Positions 8,109-16,036 of a stretch of 53,444 bases of DNA are shown in pieces. How positions within the stretch are numbered: position 1 is the first letter of the stretch; each line of letters opens with the position of its first letter. The translations under genes and the position numbers were made by a program. The notes below the pieces were generated by a model, which was not told the origin of the DNA, did not search any database, and worked only from the letters and a program-made list of their open reading frames with translations. The stretch spans positions 1-53,444 of the forward strand of contig CAZNXM010000010.1 of assembly GCA_964577145.1 (NCBI GenBank). The letters run 5' to 3'. This DNA comes from MGIIa-K1 sp964577145. GTDB lineage: Archaea; Thermoplasmatota; Poseidoniia; Poseidoniales; Poseidoniaceae.

Positions 8109-8125
8109 TCACCCCGAAGGGGTGA
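8109..8125. promoter_or_regulatory. Perfect hairpin overlapping the cysS start codon
   Basis: TCACCCCGAAGGGGTGA is a perfect 7-bp stem closed by a C-GAA-G triloop, the DNA mini-hairpin type known to be unusually stable. Its last base is the A of the cysS ATG. It lies in a divergent promoter region, so it is not a terminator. A weak AT-rich TTGAATAGG lies about 26-30 bp upstream of the ATG. Confidence 0.6.
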
Positions 8126-9606
8126 TGCCACTACGTGTACACGACACTAGGCGCCGTGAGAAGGTCGACTTCTCCACTATGGAGCCCGGGCGTGTGAAGA
8201 TGTATGTTTGTGGTGTAACCGTCTACGACCTTTGCCATCTTGGCCATGCTAGATGCTATCTCGCATTCGACTTGATTCACCGCTGGCTTGAGAAGTCGGG
8301 ATATGATGTAGAATATGTGCAAAATTTCACAGATATCGATGATAAAATCATCAATCGAGCAAACGAAACCGGCAGCGATTGGAGAGAACTTGTCGAAGAC
8401 AATATCGCCACATATTACCGTGACATGGATGCTCTCAACATCTTGAGAGCCGACCAGTACCCTCGCTGTACTGAGTATGTGGATGAGATGATTGCAATTA
8501 CTGCTGACTTGATTGAGAAAGGCAATGCCTATGCAGCAGACGATGGAGTTTACTTTAGCGTTGATAGTGCTCCCGAAAAATACGGTCTTCTAACAGGTCA
8601 GAATATCGATGCTGTGCGCTCAGGTGCAGGAGGTAGAGTCGATGATACCGGTGCGACCAAGCGTGATCACAAGGATTTCGCATTGTGGAAAGCAGCGAAG
8701 CCGGGCGAGCCTACATGGGATTCACCGTGGGGCGCCGGCAGGCCAGGTTGGCACATCGAATGTACGGCGATGAGTATGGATGCTTTTGGTGAGCAATTCG
8801 ATATCCATGGCGGAGGGCATGATTTGTTATTCCCGCACCATGAGGCGGAGATTTTCCAAGGTGAGTGCCATACCGGTTGTTCACCAGTTGTTCATCATTG
8901 GCTCCACAATGGATTCGTAAATATCGATGGAGAGAAGATGAGCAAGTCACTGGGCAATTTCTGGACGATTGAGGACATACTCGAGAAAGTCGACCCGCTA
9001 GTATTGCGCTTTTCACTCATCAATGCACATTATCGTTCACCAATCGATATGAATGAACAACTCATCAAGGATGCAGCAAAGAATCACGAGCGATTAATCG
9101 GTGTGTACAAAGCGGCTCTAGAATTAATGGGAGAGGACCCGGTTCCTTTGCCTGAAGGAGATATTGCGAGTGCAATTCCAATCGTCAAGAGCCTTGGACT
9201 TCTAGAGAAGATGGCTCAAGGATTTGCCAAGGCGATGGATGACGATTTTAATTCACGAGAAGCATGTGCAAAAGTGCTTGGTGCATTGCGTGAAATGAGT
9301 CGCATGCTCACTGAGCTTGATGGAGAAGATGTAGCTGCATATGCCTTACATGTTGTCGAATGGTTGGAAGATACCGCTGGCGATGTTTTGGGAGTTCTTC
9401 ATTCACGAGAGCAAGTGATGGCAGAGCCAGTGGAGGACCCGAGAAAGGCAGAAATCGCCGAACAAGTGGAGTCACTACTTGCACGGAGAGCGGTTGCAAG
9501 GACCGCTAAGGATTGGCCCTCTGCCGATGCGATACGCGATGAACTCAATGCGCTAGGTGTTGTTGTTACTGATACCCCTGAAGGCCCTACTTGGGATATT
9601 GCTTGA
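8125..9606 (+). CDS. cysS: Cysteinyl-tRNA synthetase
   Basis: Class I aminoacyl-tRNA synthetase that charges tRNA-Cys. The start is set at 8125 (MPLRVHDTRRREKV); upstream in-frame codons lie in the divergent promoter. From there it is 493 residues, near the family norm. The HIGH-type motif is HLGH (residues 38-41) following YVCGVTVYD with the zinc-ligand Cys29. WHIECTAMS and GGGHDLLFPHHEAEI supply the other zinc ligands. KMSKS is intact in GEKMSKSLGN. The helical anticodon-binding region ends with EGPTWDIA. The stop codon abuts the stop of the convergent amidohydrolase gene at 9607. A canonical CysRS suggests that direct charging of cysteine is used. Confidence 0.95.
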   Translation: MPLRVHDTRRREKVDFSTMEPGRVKMYVCGVTVYDLCHLGHARCYLAFDLIHRWLEKSGYDVEYVQNFTDIDDKIINRANETGSDWRELVEDNIATYYRDMDALNILRADQYPRCTEYVDEMIAITADLIEKGNAYAADDGVYFSVDSAPEKYGLLTGQNIDAVRSGAGGRVDDTGATKRDHKDFALWKAAKPGEPTWDSPWGAGRPGWHIECTAMSMDAFGEQFDIHGGGHDLLFPHHEAEIFQGECHTGCSPVVHHWLHNGFVNIDGEKMSKSLGNFWTIEDILEKVDPLVLRFSLINAHYRSPIDMNEQLIKDAAKNHERLIGVYKAALELMGEDPVPLPEGDIASAIPIVKSLGLLEKMAQGFAKAMDDDFNSREACAKVLGALREMSRMLTELDGEDVAAYALHVVEWLEDTAGDVLGVLHSREQVMAEPVEDPRKAEIAEQVESLLARRAVARTAKDWPSADAIRDELNALGVVVTDTPEGPTWDIA

Positions 9607-12600
9607 TTACAATCCACCCGGAGGTGGCCCTACTGGTGGCAATTCTGGAATGTTTTCATCAGAATATTCTGCTTTTGCAATTGATAACTCCATTCTAGAA
9701 GCACTTTCTTCATCGTCTTTTTTTGTGAGAGTAGCGATAAATACCGCGATGAACATTGCAGCAAGAATGAACGATGCAACCGTGATCAACATTGTATTTG
9801 TCTCAATTTCACCTTCTCCTGCAGTGGAATCATCACCGCCTCCACAAATTCCTACACATGGCTCTTCTGTATTTGGTTCGGTGTATACGCACGTGCCATC
9901 ATCGACCTCTGCGAGATGGTCGAAGTTGGTCGCATCGGAGTCCATGCAACCCTCCTTCATAGGGTCAGGTTCTGGGTCAACATTTGTATTGTTGGTGTAG
10001 TCTGAATCTGTGATGAATGGGCGATTTGAATTTGCATCATATGCAATGTCATAGTAATCATATAATTTTGATAGATCAACATGGTAATTTCCATGAACTG
10101 AGCGATTAATTACATCGAAAAATCTCTCATCATGTATCGTAAAAATCGGGTCTAGTGTCATACTCTTCAAGCGATTTACATCCTCGCCCGGGTAATTTCC
10201 ATCAAAGGTTGTATCAAGCCAATCTTCAATTTCAGAATCGGTCATACCCGAAACATCATCCCAGTTTGCCTTGATGTCCGCAAATTCATTGCGCATTGCC
10301 ATGGACAAACCAGATTCGATATCCTCCCAAGTTTGCATTCCTTCAGTTTCCGAAGGCGAAGTAACATCTACTGCTTTGGTAAATCCACTTCCATTGATGT
10401 ATTCCCAATCGTCACCGTTCATTGCAGTCATGATGTCTACATCACCAAATACAGCCTTTCCATGTACGATTGTAAGACGAATATCAGGGTCAATTGCATC
10501 AATCAAATTGCGATATGGATTTTCATGGAATGAGTCTACTACCACCAAATCAGCATACATGCCTGGTTTGATTTGACCAACGTAATCTTGCCAATTACTA
10601 ATCTCTGCAGGATTACTTGTCACCATTTCAGCTAACTCATAGTCGCTGAAATGATTGTTTAGAACATCCTTGTTCCAAAGGTCTGCTACTTTCAATTCAT
10701 GAAGATTATTCTTTGAACCACTCGGGCCCCAATCTGGTGCTAAAGATATTGTCACACCTGCGTTATCTGCAGTGACAACATCAGTTGTATCTCCATACAA
10801 AAGTAGGTTGGAGATTGGCGACCATACTAAACCGGCTCCCTTTTCTCCCATCTTTTCAAATTGGCTTTGGTCCAGAGCAGTGCCATGAATAACTACAGTT
10901 TCATCCATGATTAGCCCCTTATTGTATAGGATATCAAACTCAGATTTACTACTGGAATCTACACCTTCTGAAAGATGTACAAACCAAGCATTTAGAGATC
11001 CGGATTCATTCTTTTCAATAATGTAGTTAGCATTGTAATCACTGTCAGTTGGTCCACATACTGCGCAGGTGTACATTCCATCTTGGCCGAAATTATACAT
11101 CTCTACATTCCGAGAAAGCATACTATCCCATGCATCAGTTCCACTGCTTGGGGAACCTTGAACCGCAGTAACTCCACCAGCAATAGCTTGAACTTCTGCA
11201 TATTTCATCTGCTCTGAAGACATGTCCCATCTACTGTAAGATTGAATGTTAGTCTTCATCCAAGTGATACTTGGACCATAATCCCAATTATCTCCCCACT
11301 GGTAACGATTTTCGTAACCGCCTTCATCAGATTTCTGAGAATCAGACAAATGCACCTCAAAGTCCCAAAGAGGAATGTGATTGTAGTGCATATGATTGTG
11401 TAAATCAATTAGACCAGGGTAAATAGACGCCTCAGTGTCATGAACCGTAATATCGTCAGTATTGACTGGAGGAATTTCACCTTCAGCCCAAACCGCAATA
11501 ATCATCCCATCATCTATCATGATATTGCCATTTTCAATAGCATCATTTTCACCAGTCATTGGCACAATTCGTCCTTGCAAAATGTATGTGTCTTCTGAAT
11601 TATCTGGTAACGGGAAGCAAGTTCCATGTCGACTTGCTGGGCTTGGATCTGCTTTAGTCAATGAACCGTTAGCATTAACCGTGTATGCTTTGTCAAAAAA
11701 TGAATCTTCAGCGGGGTAGTGAATTTCACTCTGTATAGTACCGCTAGGCTCCTTCAATACTGCAAAGTCTTCCTCGAAATAGTCAAATTCGATGTGGGTT
11801 TTAGCACGATAGAACACTATTGATTCACCTACTGCGATAGTTGTGTTCCAGCCAATTTGGCACGGTGCACTTCCACCTGATGGATTATCGTCGAGAATCC
11901 ATTCTGAAATATCGACATCATTTGAACCATTATTAGTCAATTGAATATATTGCTCACTATTTCGATAAAGATCACCATCTCCATCCAGGTCGGTGCCACC
12001 GTTTTCGGCATCAGATGATGATGCAAGTATTTCTGAAATCATTACTCCGAGGTAATTATTCTCATTTATTGACCATTCACCACTATCTGAATAATCACCG
12101 GGTTCACCTGTGGCATTTCCTGCAATACAAGTGCCGTGAACGCTAGAGGGGCTGGGATCCTCTTTAACCAATAATCCATTATTGCCCTTAGCATACACTT
12201 TATCCCAATCAGAATCTTCTCCAGGATAGTGGAACTGGCTCTGAATGGTGCCATCAGGCTCCATCAAAACTGCAAAATCAGCATCGAAATATTCCAATGC
12301 GATTTTGGTAGTAGCTCGGTAAAATGTAATAGATTCACCTACAGCAATACTCATGTTTAGAATTTGACATGGTGCACTACCGCCATTGGTATCATCATCT
12401 AATGTCCAATTTGAAAGGTCTACAATTGAACTACCATCATTTGTCAATTCGATGTATTGGTCACTTTGTATCCCAATCACTCCATCGCCATTCCAGTCAA
12501 CCCCATCGTGGGCTTCATCGGAAGGTGAAACAAGAATTTCTGAAATCGTTACTCCTTTGTAATCCTCAGTATTGATGGTCCAGCCAACGTCGTGTGATCC

Positions 12601-12669
12601 ATCAGCGATTACAAATCCAGCCGGAATCGTTGCAAAAACCAGAACAAAAGCAACAATAACTAGGCGCAT
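9607..12669 (-). CDS. Secreted, membrane-anchored amidohydrolase with two lamin-tail domains
   Basis: About 1020 residues. The start MRLVIVAFVLVFATIPAG at 12669 gives a good signal peptide; the 13 upstream codons look like leader. Two tandem lamin-tail-like (LTD) repeats follow, each with YIxLTNxGS, DLS/DISxW, LDD...GGSAPCQI, IAVGESIxFYRA and a closing DPSPxSxHGTC. An imidazolonepropionase-type amidohydrolase comes next, with PGLIDLHNHMHY metal-binding histidines, VIHGTAL, and an APDWGPSG aspartate. After that is a short cysteine module (EGCMDSDATNFD...DDGTCVY), then one transmembrane helix and a cytoplasmic tail ending in PPGGL. It probably hydrolyses an amide or cyclic amide outside the cell while staying anchored. 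The substrate is unknown. It diverges from the CocE-type hydrolase. Confidence 0.85.
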   Translation of the reverse strand: MRLVIVAFVLVFATIPAGFVIADGSHDVGWTINTEDYKGVTISEILVSPSDEAHDGVDWNGDGVIGIQSDQYIELTNDGSSIVDLSNWTLDDDTNGGSAPCQILNMSIAVGESITFYRATTKIALEYFDADFAVLMEPDGTIQSQFHYPGEDSDWDKVYAKGNNGLLVKEDPSPSSVHGTCIAGNATGEPGDYSDSGEWSINENNYLGVMISEILASSSDAENGGTDLDGDGDLYRNSEQYIQLTNNGSNDVDISEWILDDNPSGGSAPCQIGWNTTIAVGESIVFYRAKTHIEFDYFEEDFAVLKEPSGTIQSEIHYPAEDSFFDKAYTVNANGSLTKADPSPASRHGTCFPLPDNSEDTYILQGRIVPMTGENDAIENGNIMIDDGMIIAVWAEGEIPPVNTDDITVHDTEASIYPGLIDLHNHMHYNHIPLWDFEVHLSDSQKSDEGGYENRYQWGDNWDYGPSITWMKTNIQSYSRWDMSSEQMKYAEVQAIAGGVTAVQGSPSSGTDAWDSMLSRNVEMYNFGQDGMYTCAVCGPTDSDYNANYIIEKNESGSLNAWFVHLSEGVDSSSKSEFDILYNKGLIMDETVVIHGTALDQSQFEKMGEKGAGLVWSPISNLLLYGDTTDVVTADNAGVTISLAPDWGPSGSKNNLHELKVADLWNKDVLNNHFSDYELAEMVTSNPAEISNWQDYVGQIKPGMYADLVVVDSFHENPYRNLIDAIDPDIRLTIVHGKAVFGDVDIMTAMNGDDWEYINGSGFTKAVDVTSPSETEGMQTWEDIESGLSMAMRNEFADIKANWDDVSGMTDSEIEDWLDTTFDGNYPGEDVNRLKSMTLDPIFTIHDERFFDVINRSVHGNYHVDLSKLYDYYDIAYDANSNRPFITDSDYTNNTNVDPEPDPMKEGCMDSDATNFDHLAEVDDGTCVYTEPNTEEPCVGICGGGDDSTAGEGEIETNTMLITVASFILAAMFIAVFIATLTKKDDEESASRMELSIAKAEYSDENIPELPPVGPPPGGL

Positions 12670-12763
12670 ATTATCGCTCAAATGGTTGCAGCACAAGAAC
12701 CCACCCACTAAATGAATTTGGAACTATACAGCCTTGAATGGATAGTCTCAATACTATTGGCTG

Positions 12764-12778
12764 ATGCCCGTAGGGCAT
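12764..12778. promoter_or_regulatory. Perfect hairpin overlapping a start codon
   Basis: ATGCCCGTAGGGCAT is a perfect 6-bp stem with a C-GTA-G triloop. The last two bases are the A and T of the ATG at 12777. It lies between divergent genes, which excludes a simple terminator role. The layout matches the element at 8109-8125. Confidence 0.6.
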
Positions 12779-14576
12779 GCGTAAGTCGCTATTTATGCTG
12801 GCAATTCTGTTACCAGCTATGTTTTCCGGTTGTTTCGGAGAGGATAAAATAGCCTCATTGCCTGAAGAAGAATTGGTTTATCCCCAGCCTTGGGAAAGGG
12901 CAGACCTTCAATATCAAAACGACGATGTTTTCAGTCGAGTTTCTGTTAATGGTACATTTGGAATCGATACAGTCCGCAGTATTTTTGTCGACGTTGATAC
13001 GATTACTGCTTCCGATGGCGGTGCTGGACTGACGGGCGATGCTGAAGTGCATCTGGGATTGTGGTTGCCAGTTATCGAAGGATGCGATTGGGAAGCCGAA
13101 GAAATACCTCCCGAATGTAATGTACCGGTGATTGCAGAAATCGGACCATATTATTCAGATGGCGATGTAGACGCCCTTACTCCAGCAGATAGACTCGGTC
13201 GTTTCTTAATCGAGAATTATGTTCCCCATGGATATGGTGTTGCTCAGGTCAGTGTTTTCGGTACCGGCGAATCAAATCATTGCATGGATTTGATGGGTAC
13301 TGATGAGCAGAGAGGAATAGATGCAGCAGTTTCCTGGTTGGGCTCACAATCTTGGTCCAATGGTAAGGTCGGAATCATCGGTAAGTCGTATGATGGAAGT
13401 ACACCGTGGCAGGCGGCAACATTTGGTAATCCATACCTCGCAACCATTGTTCCAATGAGTGGACTGATTGGCGTTCATGAATTGATGTGGCGTAATGGTA
13501 GCATGGAAGCGCGTGGGATGATAATGCACAATGGTGTCTATGGCTCATTTGGTATCGATGGGGATAGTGATGACTCACAGAATTTGTGTGAAGGATACAT
13601 GCAAGGATACTACAACGGACCTGCAGCTTACCTATCAGGTGGAATGGTTGACTATGCAGGTAATGAATACTGGACAGAACGCTCTTTCCTTGACCGTGTA
13701 GTGGATAATTACAATGGTTCAATTTACATTATTCAGGGCATGCAGGATTGGAATGTAGACCCGCACATGGCTTTCCCCACTCATCAAATTGCTGAGAATG
13801 CAGGAATTGAAATCAAGACATTAGCAGGCCAATGGGCCCATGATTACCCAGACCGAGAATCAGGACACGCCGGCCAGAGTGCTGGGCGAGGAGCGGAGGC
13901 ATTCCCGTACGGACTGCGCTGGGACTGGGCAGATGAGATGCTATACTGGTTTGAGTGGTATCTCAAGGGCGAGGGCGAGGCCCCGACTCTTGGTGTCGAG
14001 ATCCAAGATAACCGTGGCGGCTGGAGATTCGAGACCACATGGCCATCTGAAGACACAGAATATCTTGGAATTAACGTTGAAGATTTGAGCCCAACCGGTG
14101 CGGTGATGGGCTCGACTAGAGGTTCAATCACATTCACATATGGTCCATTCACTGAGGATACTTACCTTGCAGGAATGCCAACATTACATGTTGATGTCAC
14201 GCCACATACAACAAATTCTGGCCACATTTTCATAGAGATGACTGATGATAATGGCATGCATCTTGGGCATGCAGTGATGGACTTGAGGTTCCATGCAGGT
14301 GGTCGAGATGGTAACCCTAGTTTGGTGCCGTTTTCATCGGTTACTGCAATGATTGAATTCCTACCGATGGATGTTTTCCTTGCAGCAGGTGAAAGCATTC
14401 ACTTTTCTCTAAGTCAGACTGGTGAGGATTATGTTCCAAGTCCAGCAGCAGCAGGAGATTATTCGATCAGTTGGGATACGGGCATACTTACACTACCGCT
14501 AGTGGATAGAACGTGTGATGATCTATTCCAAGCCCCAATGCAAGACTATGGTGAAGAAGCTGCAAGACAGTGTTGA
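12777..14576 (+). CDS. CocE/NonD-type hydrolase lipoprotein (X-Pro dipeptidyl-peptidase S15-like)
   Basis: This 599-residue exported alpha/beta hydrolase has a lipoprotein signal ending MFSGC, with Cys19 as the lipid-bearing residue. The nucleophile is S204 in IIGKSYDGSTPW, matching the GxSYxG elbow of the CocE/S15 family. D324 or D328 in QGMQDWNVDPHM and H355 in GQWAHDYPD complete the triad. A C-terminal jelly-roll domain with YLGI and AGMPTLHVDVTPH strands is typical of the family. Members cleave X-Pro peptides, esters or antibiotic amides, so it probably acts at the outer membrane face on peptides or esters from particles. The ATG at 12777 directly follows a hairpin. It converges with the lipoprotein gene at 14580, with only 3 bp between stops. 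Confidence 0.85.
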   Translation: MRKSLFMLAILLPAMFSGCFGEDKIASLPEEELVYPQPWERADLQYQNDDVFSRVSVNGTFGIDTVRSIFVDVDTITASDGGAGLTGDAEVHLGLWLPVIEGCDWEAEEIPPECNVPVIAEIGPYYSDGDVDALTPADRLGRFLIENYVPHGYGVAQVSVFGTGESNHCMDLMGTDEQRGIDAAVSWLGSQSWSNGKVGIIGKSYDGSTPWQAATFGNPYLATIVPMSGLIGVHELMWRNGSMEARGMIMHNGVYGSFGIDGDSDDSQNLCEGYMQGYYNGPAAYLSGGMVDYAGNEYWTERSFLDRVVDNYNGSIYIIQGMQDWNVDPHMAFPTHQIAENAGIEIKTLAGQWAHDYPDRESGHAGQSAGRGAEAFPYGLRWDWADEMLYWFEWYLKGEGEAPTLGVEIQDNRGGWRFETTWPSEDTEYLGINVEDLSPTGAVMGSTRGSITFTYGPFTEDTYLAGMPTLHVDVTPHTTNSGHIFIEMTDDNGMHLGHAVMDLRFHAGGRDGNPSLVPFSSVTAMIEFLPMDVFLAAGESIHFSLSQTGEDYVPSPAAAGDYSISWDTGILTLPLVDRTCDDLFQAPMQDYGEEAARQC

Positions 14577-14579
14577 TTC

Positions 14580-15995
14580 TCACTCTTCTTCTGGGCCGTA
14601 TACCGGCATCTCAACTTCGACAGCAAAGAGTGGGTCTTCATGAGTAGAATCATGGAAGGCAATTATCGCTCCACCATCTCTCAAGATGGCAATAGATGCA
14701 AAGTCAAATCTGATGTCATTACCAGCGCCAGAAGTCGAGTCTAGGTCGCCCTGGCCAATGTAGGTTAGAGTATCTGGACTCATGTCCTCAGAATACCCCC
14801 GTACATGGAAGACGGTGTCAACATCGGGCCCGCTAGCATCTTGGAAGCGTACATTGAGAATGAATAGGTCATGCTCTCCATTTGCTTGGAACTCCCATTC
14901 TTCTATACTCGCCCAATCCTCGTCACTGTAATTTTGAGTACTCCAGTTAAGCCCGCCATCCCATGAAAGGTGGTGTGTGAAAGTGGTCCCAGCAAGCGAC
15001 ACACAATGAATCGCTCCCGCAGAGTCGATTTGGCAATATTCCGAGGGGAACATCACATCGTGTTTATTCCAATTCAAACTGGTATCGAGGAAAGCTGAAC
15101 TACCGTCACTGAAGTATTGAGGGAAGTACAATCCGCCTTCTGGTATGGCGAATGAACGCATTTCCTTGTGCGGTTTATTCACATCCCAATATGGCTCTAA
15201 ATTTGCAGCGGTATAGTTGAGATTTACTTCTGCAAGTGGCGGATTTCCATTTCGTCCTGCAAATTGGAAATTGTAGTAATTCAGTCCATCAACACTGATT
15301 TGCCCACCTGCATTTTGGGTCTGGTGCCAGAAGTTTGAGACTACAAGGCTCGCATATTCTCCACTACCGATACTACTCGAGATTGGACCGACAACTTCGA
15401 CTTGCCACGAACGGTCATAGAATGGTTCAGTCATACGATTATAGCACCACTTCCACGCCATTGCTTCCTCATCGTAGATAATTGCGTAGAACTTGTCGAT
15501 TTTTCCATCCCCACCGATGTAGGGGAACCACGACATCGAAATGATGTCGCCATTGGTTGCTTGAACGATGCTACCTTCTCCTAATCCCTCTTGCCCAGGG
15601 TTAGTTGGAACTGGGGTGCGGCAGGTGCTTGCGGGGATAACTCCAGGAACAAAGGTGTCCCATTCATGGCCTCGGTCATTAGACCAAACCGGATATTCTC
15701 CGCCGATATTTAGGATGCTACCTTCAATGCTAGTAGCGAGGTAATGCTCACAACAATTTCCACCTTTCGTCTTGTCGAATACAGCCCAACTAGTATTGGT
15801 TGATTGATTGGTACGAAGGTCGATAGTAACGAATTCACGTAAGTCTTCATGGCTAGCCTGGTCGATTAAGGAATAATCTTCCCAAATTGGGCGAGTTTCT
15901 TCTATCGGAATGATTTCCTCTCCGCCTCCAAAGCATCCAGCGAGCAATGTGCTGGTAACGATTAGAGTGACGAGGAGTCCTCTTCGCATGTACAT
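14580..15995 (-). CDS. Lipoprotein with Asp-box (BNR) repeats, sialidase-like propeller
   Basis: A 471-residue exported protein. The signal peptide MYMRRGLLVTLIVTSTLLAGC places the lipid-bearing Cys at residue 21. At least two Asp-box motifs (S-x-D-x-G-x-x-W) are visible: SNDRGHEW and SWDGGLNW. These turns occur in beta-propellers such as sialidases and other sugar-binding or hydrolysing exoenzymes. I do not see the Arg triad or catalytic Tyr clearly enough to call a sialidase. I set the start at the ATG at 15995 because a perfect hairpin ends on it; ATG 15989 (MRRGLL) is equally possible. IleRS lies 41 bp upstream on the same strand. No specific enzyme activity is claimed. Confidence 0.75.
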   Translation of the reverse strand: MYMRRGLLVTLIVTSTLLAGCFGGGEEIIPIEETRPIWEDYSLIDQASHEDLREFVTIDLRTNQSTNTSWAVFDKTKGGNCCEHYLATSIEGSILNIGGEYPVWSNDRGHEWDTFVPGVIPASTCRTPVPTNPGQEGLGEGSIVQATNGDIISMSWFPYIGGDGKIDKFYAIIYDEEAMAWKWCYNRMTEPFYDRSWQVEVVGPISSSIGSGEYASLVVSNFWHQTQNAGGQISVDGLNYYNFQFAGRNGNPPLAEVNLNYTAANLEPYWDVNKPHKEMRSFAIPEGGLYFPQYFSDGSSAFLDTSLNWNKHDVMFPSEYCQIDSAGAIHCVSLAGTTFTHHLSWDGGLNWSTQNYSDEDWASIEEWEFQANGEHDLFILNVRFQDASGPDVDTVFHVRGYSEDMSPDTLTYIGQGDLDSTSGAGNDIRFDFASIAILRDGGAIIAFHDSTHEDPLFAVEVEMPVYGPEEE

Positions 15996-16011
15996 GGCCA
16001 CTATGTGGCCA
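15995..16011. promoter_or_regulatory. Perfect hairpin overlapping a start codon
   Basis: TGGCCACTATGTGGCCA is a perfect 7-bp stem with a 3-nt loop. On the coding (minus) strand its last base is the A of the ATG at 15995. It lies 25 bp after the IleRS stop codon, so a terminator role is possible here. Its overlap with the start codon copies the elements at 8109 and 12764, which are not downstream of any gene. Confidence 0.55.
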
Positions 16012-16036
16012 GATTTCAACCCGACTGTTTCGGTAT

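Noticed and set aside
8002..8124. Longer N-terminal extension of CysRS from 8002
   Set aside because: The 41 extra residues lie over the divergent SDR promoter and start and do not resemble CysRS; the family start fits 8125.
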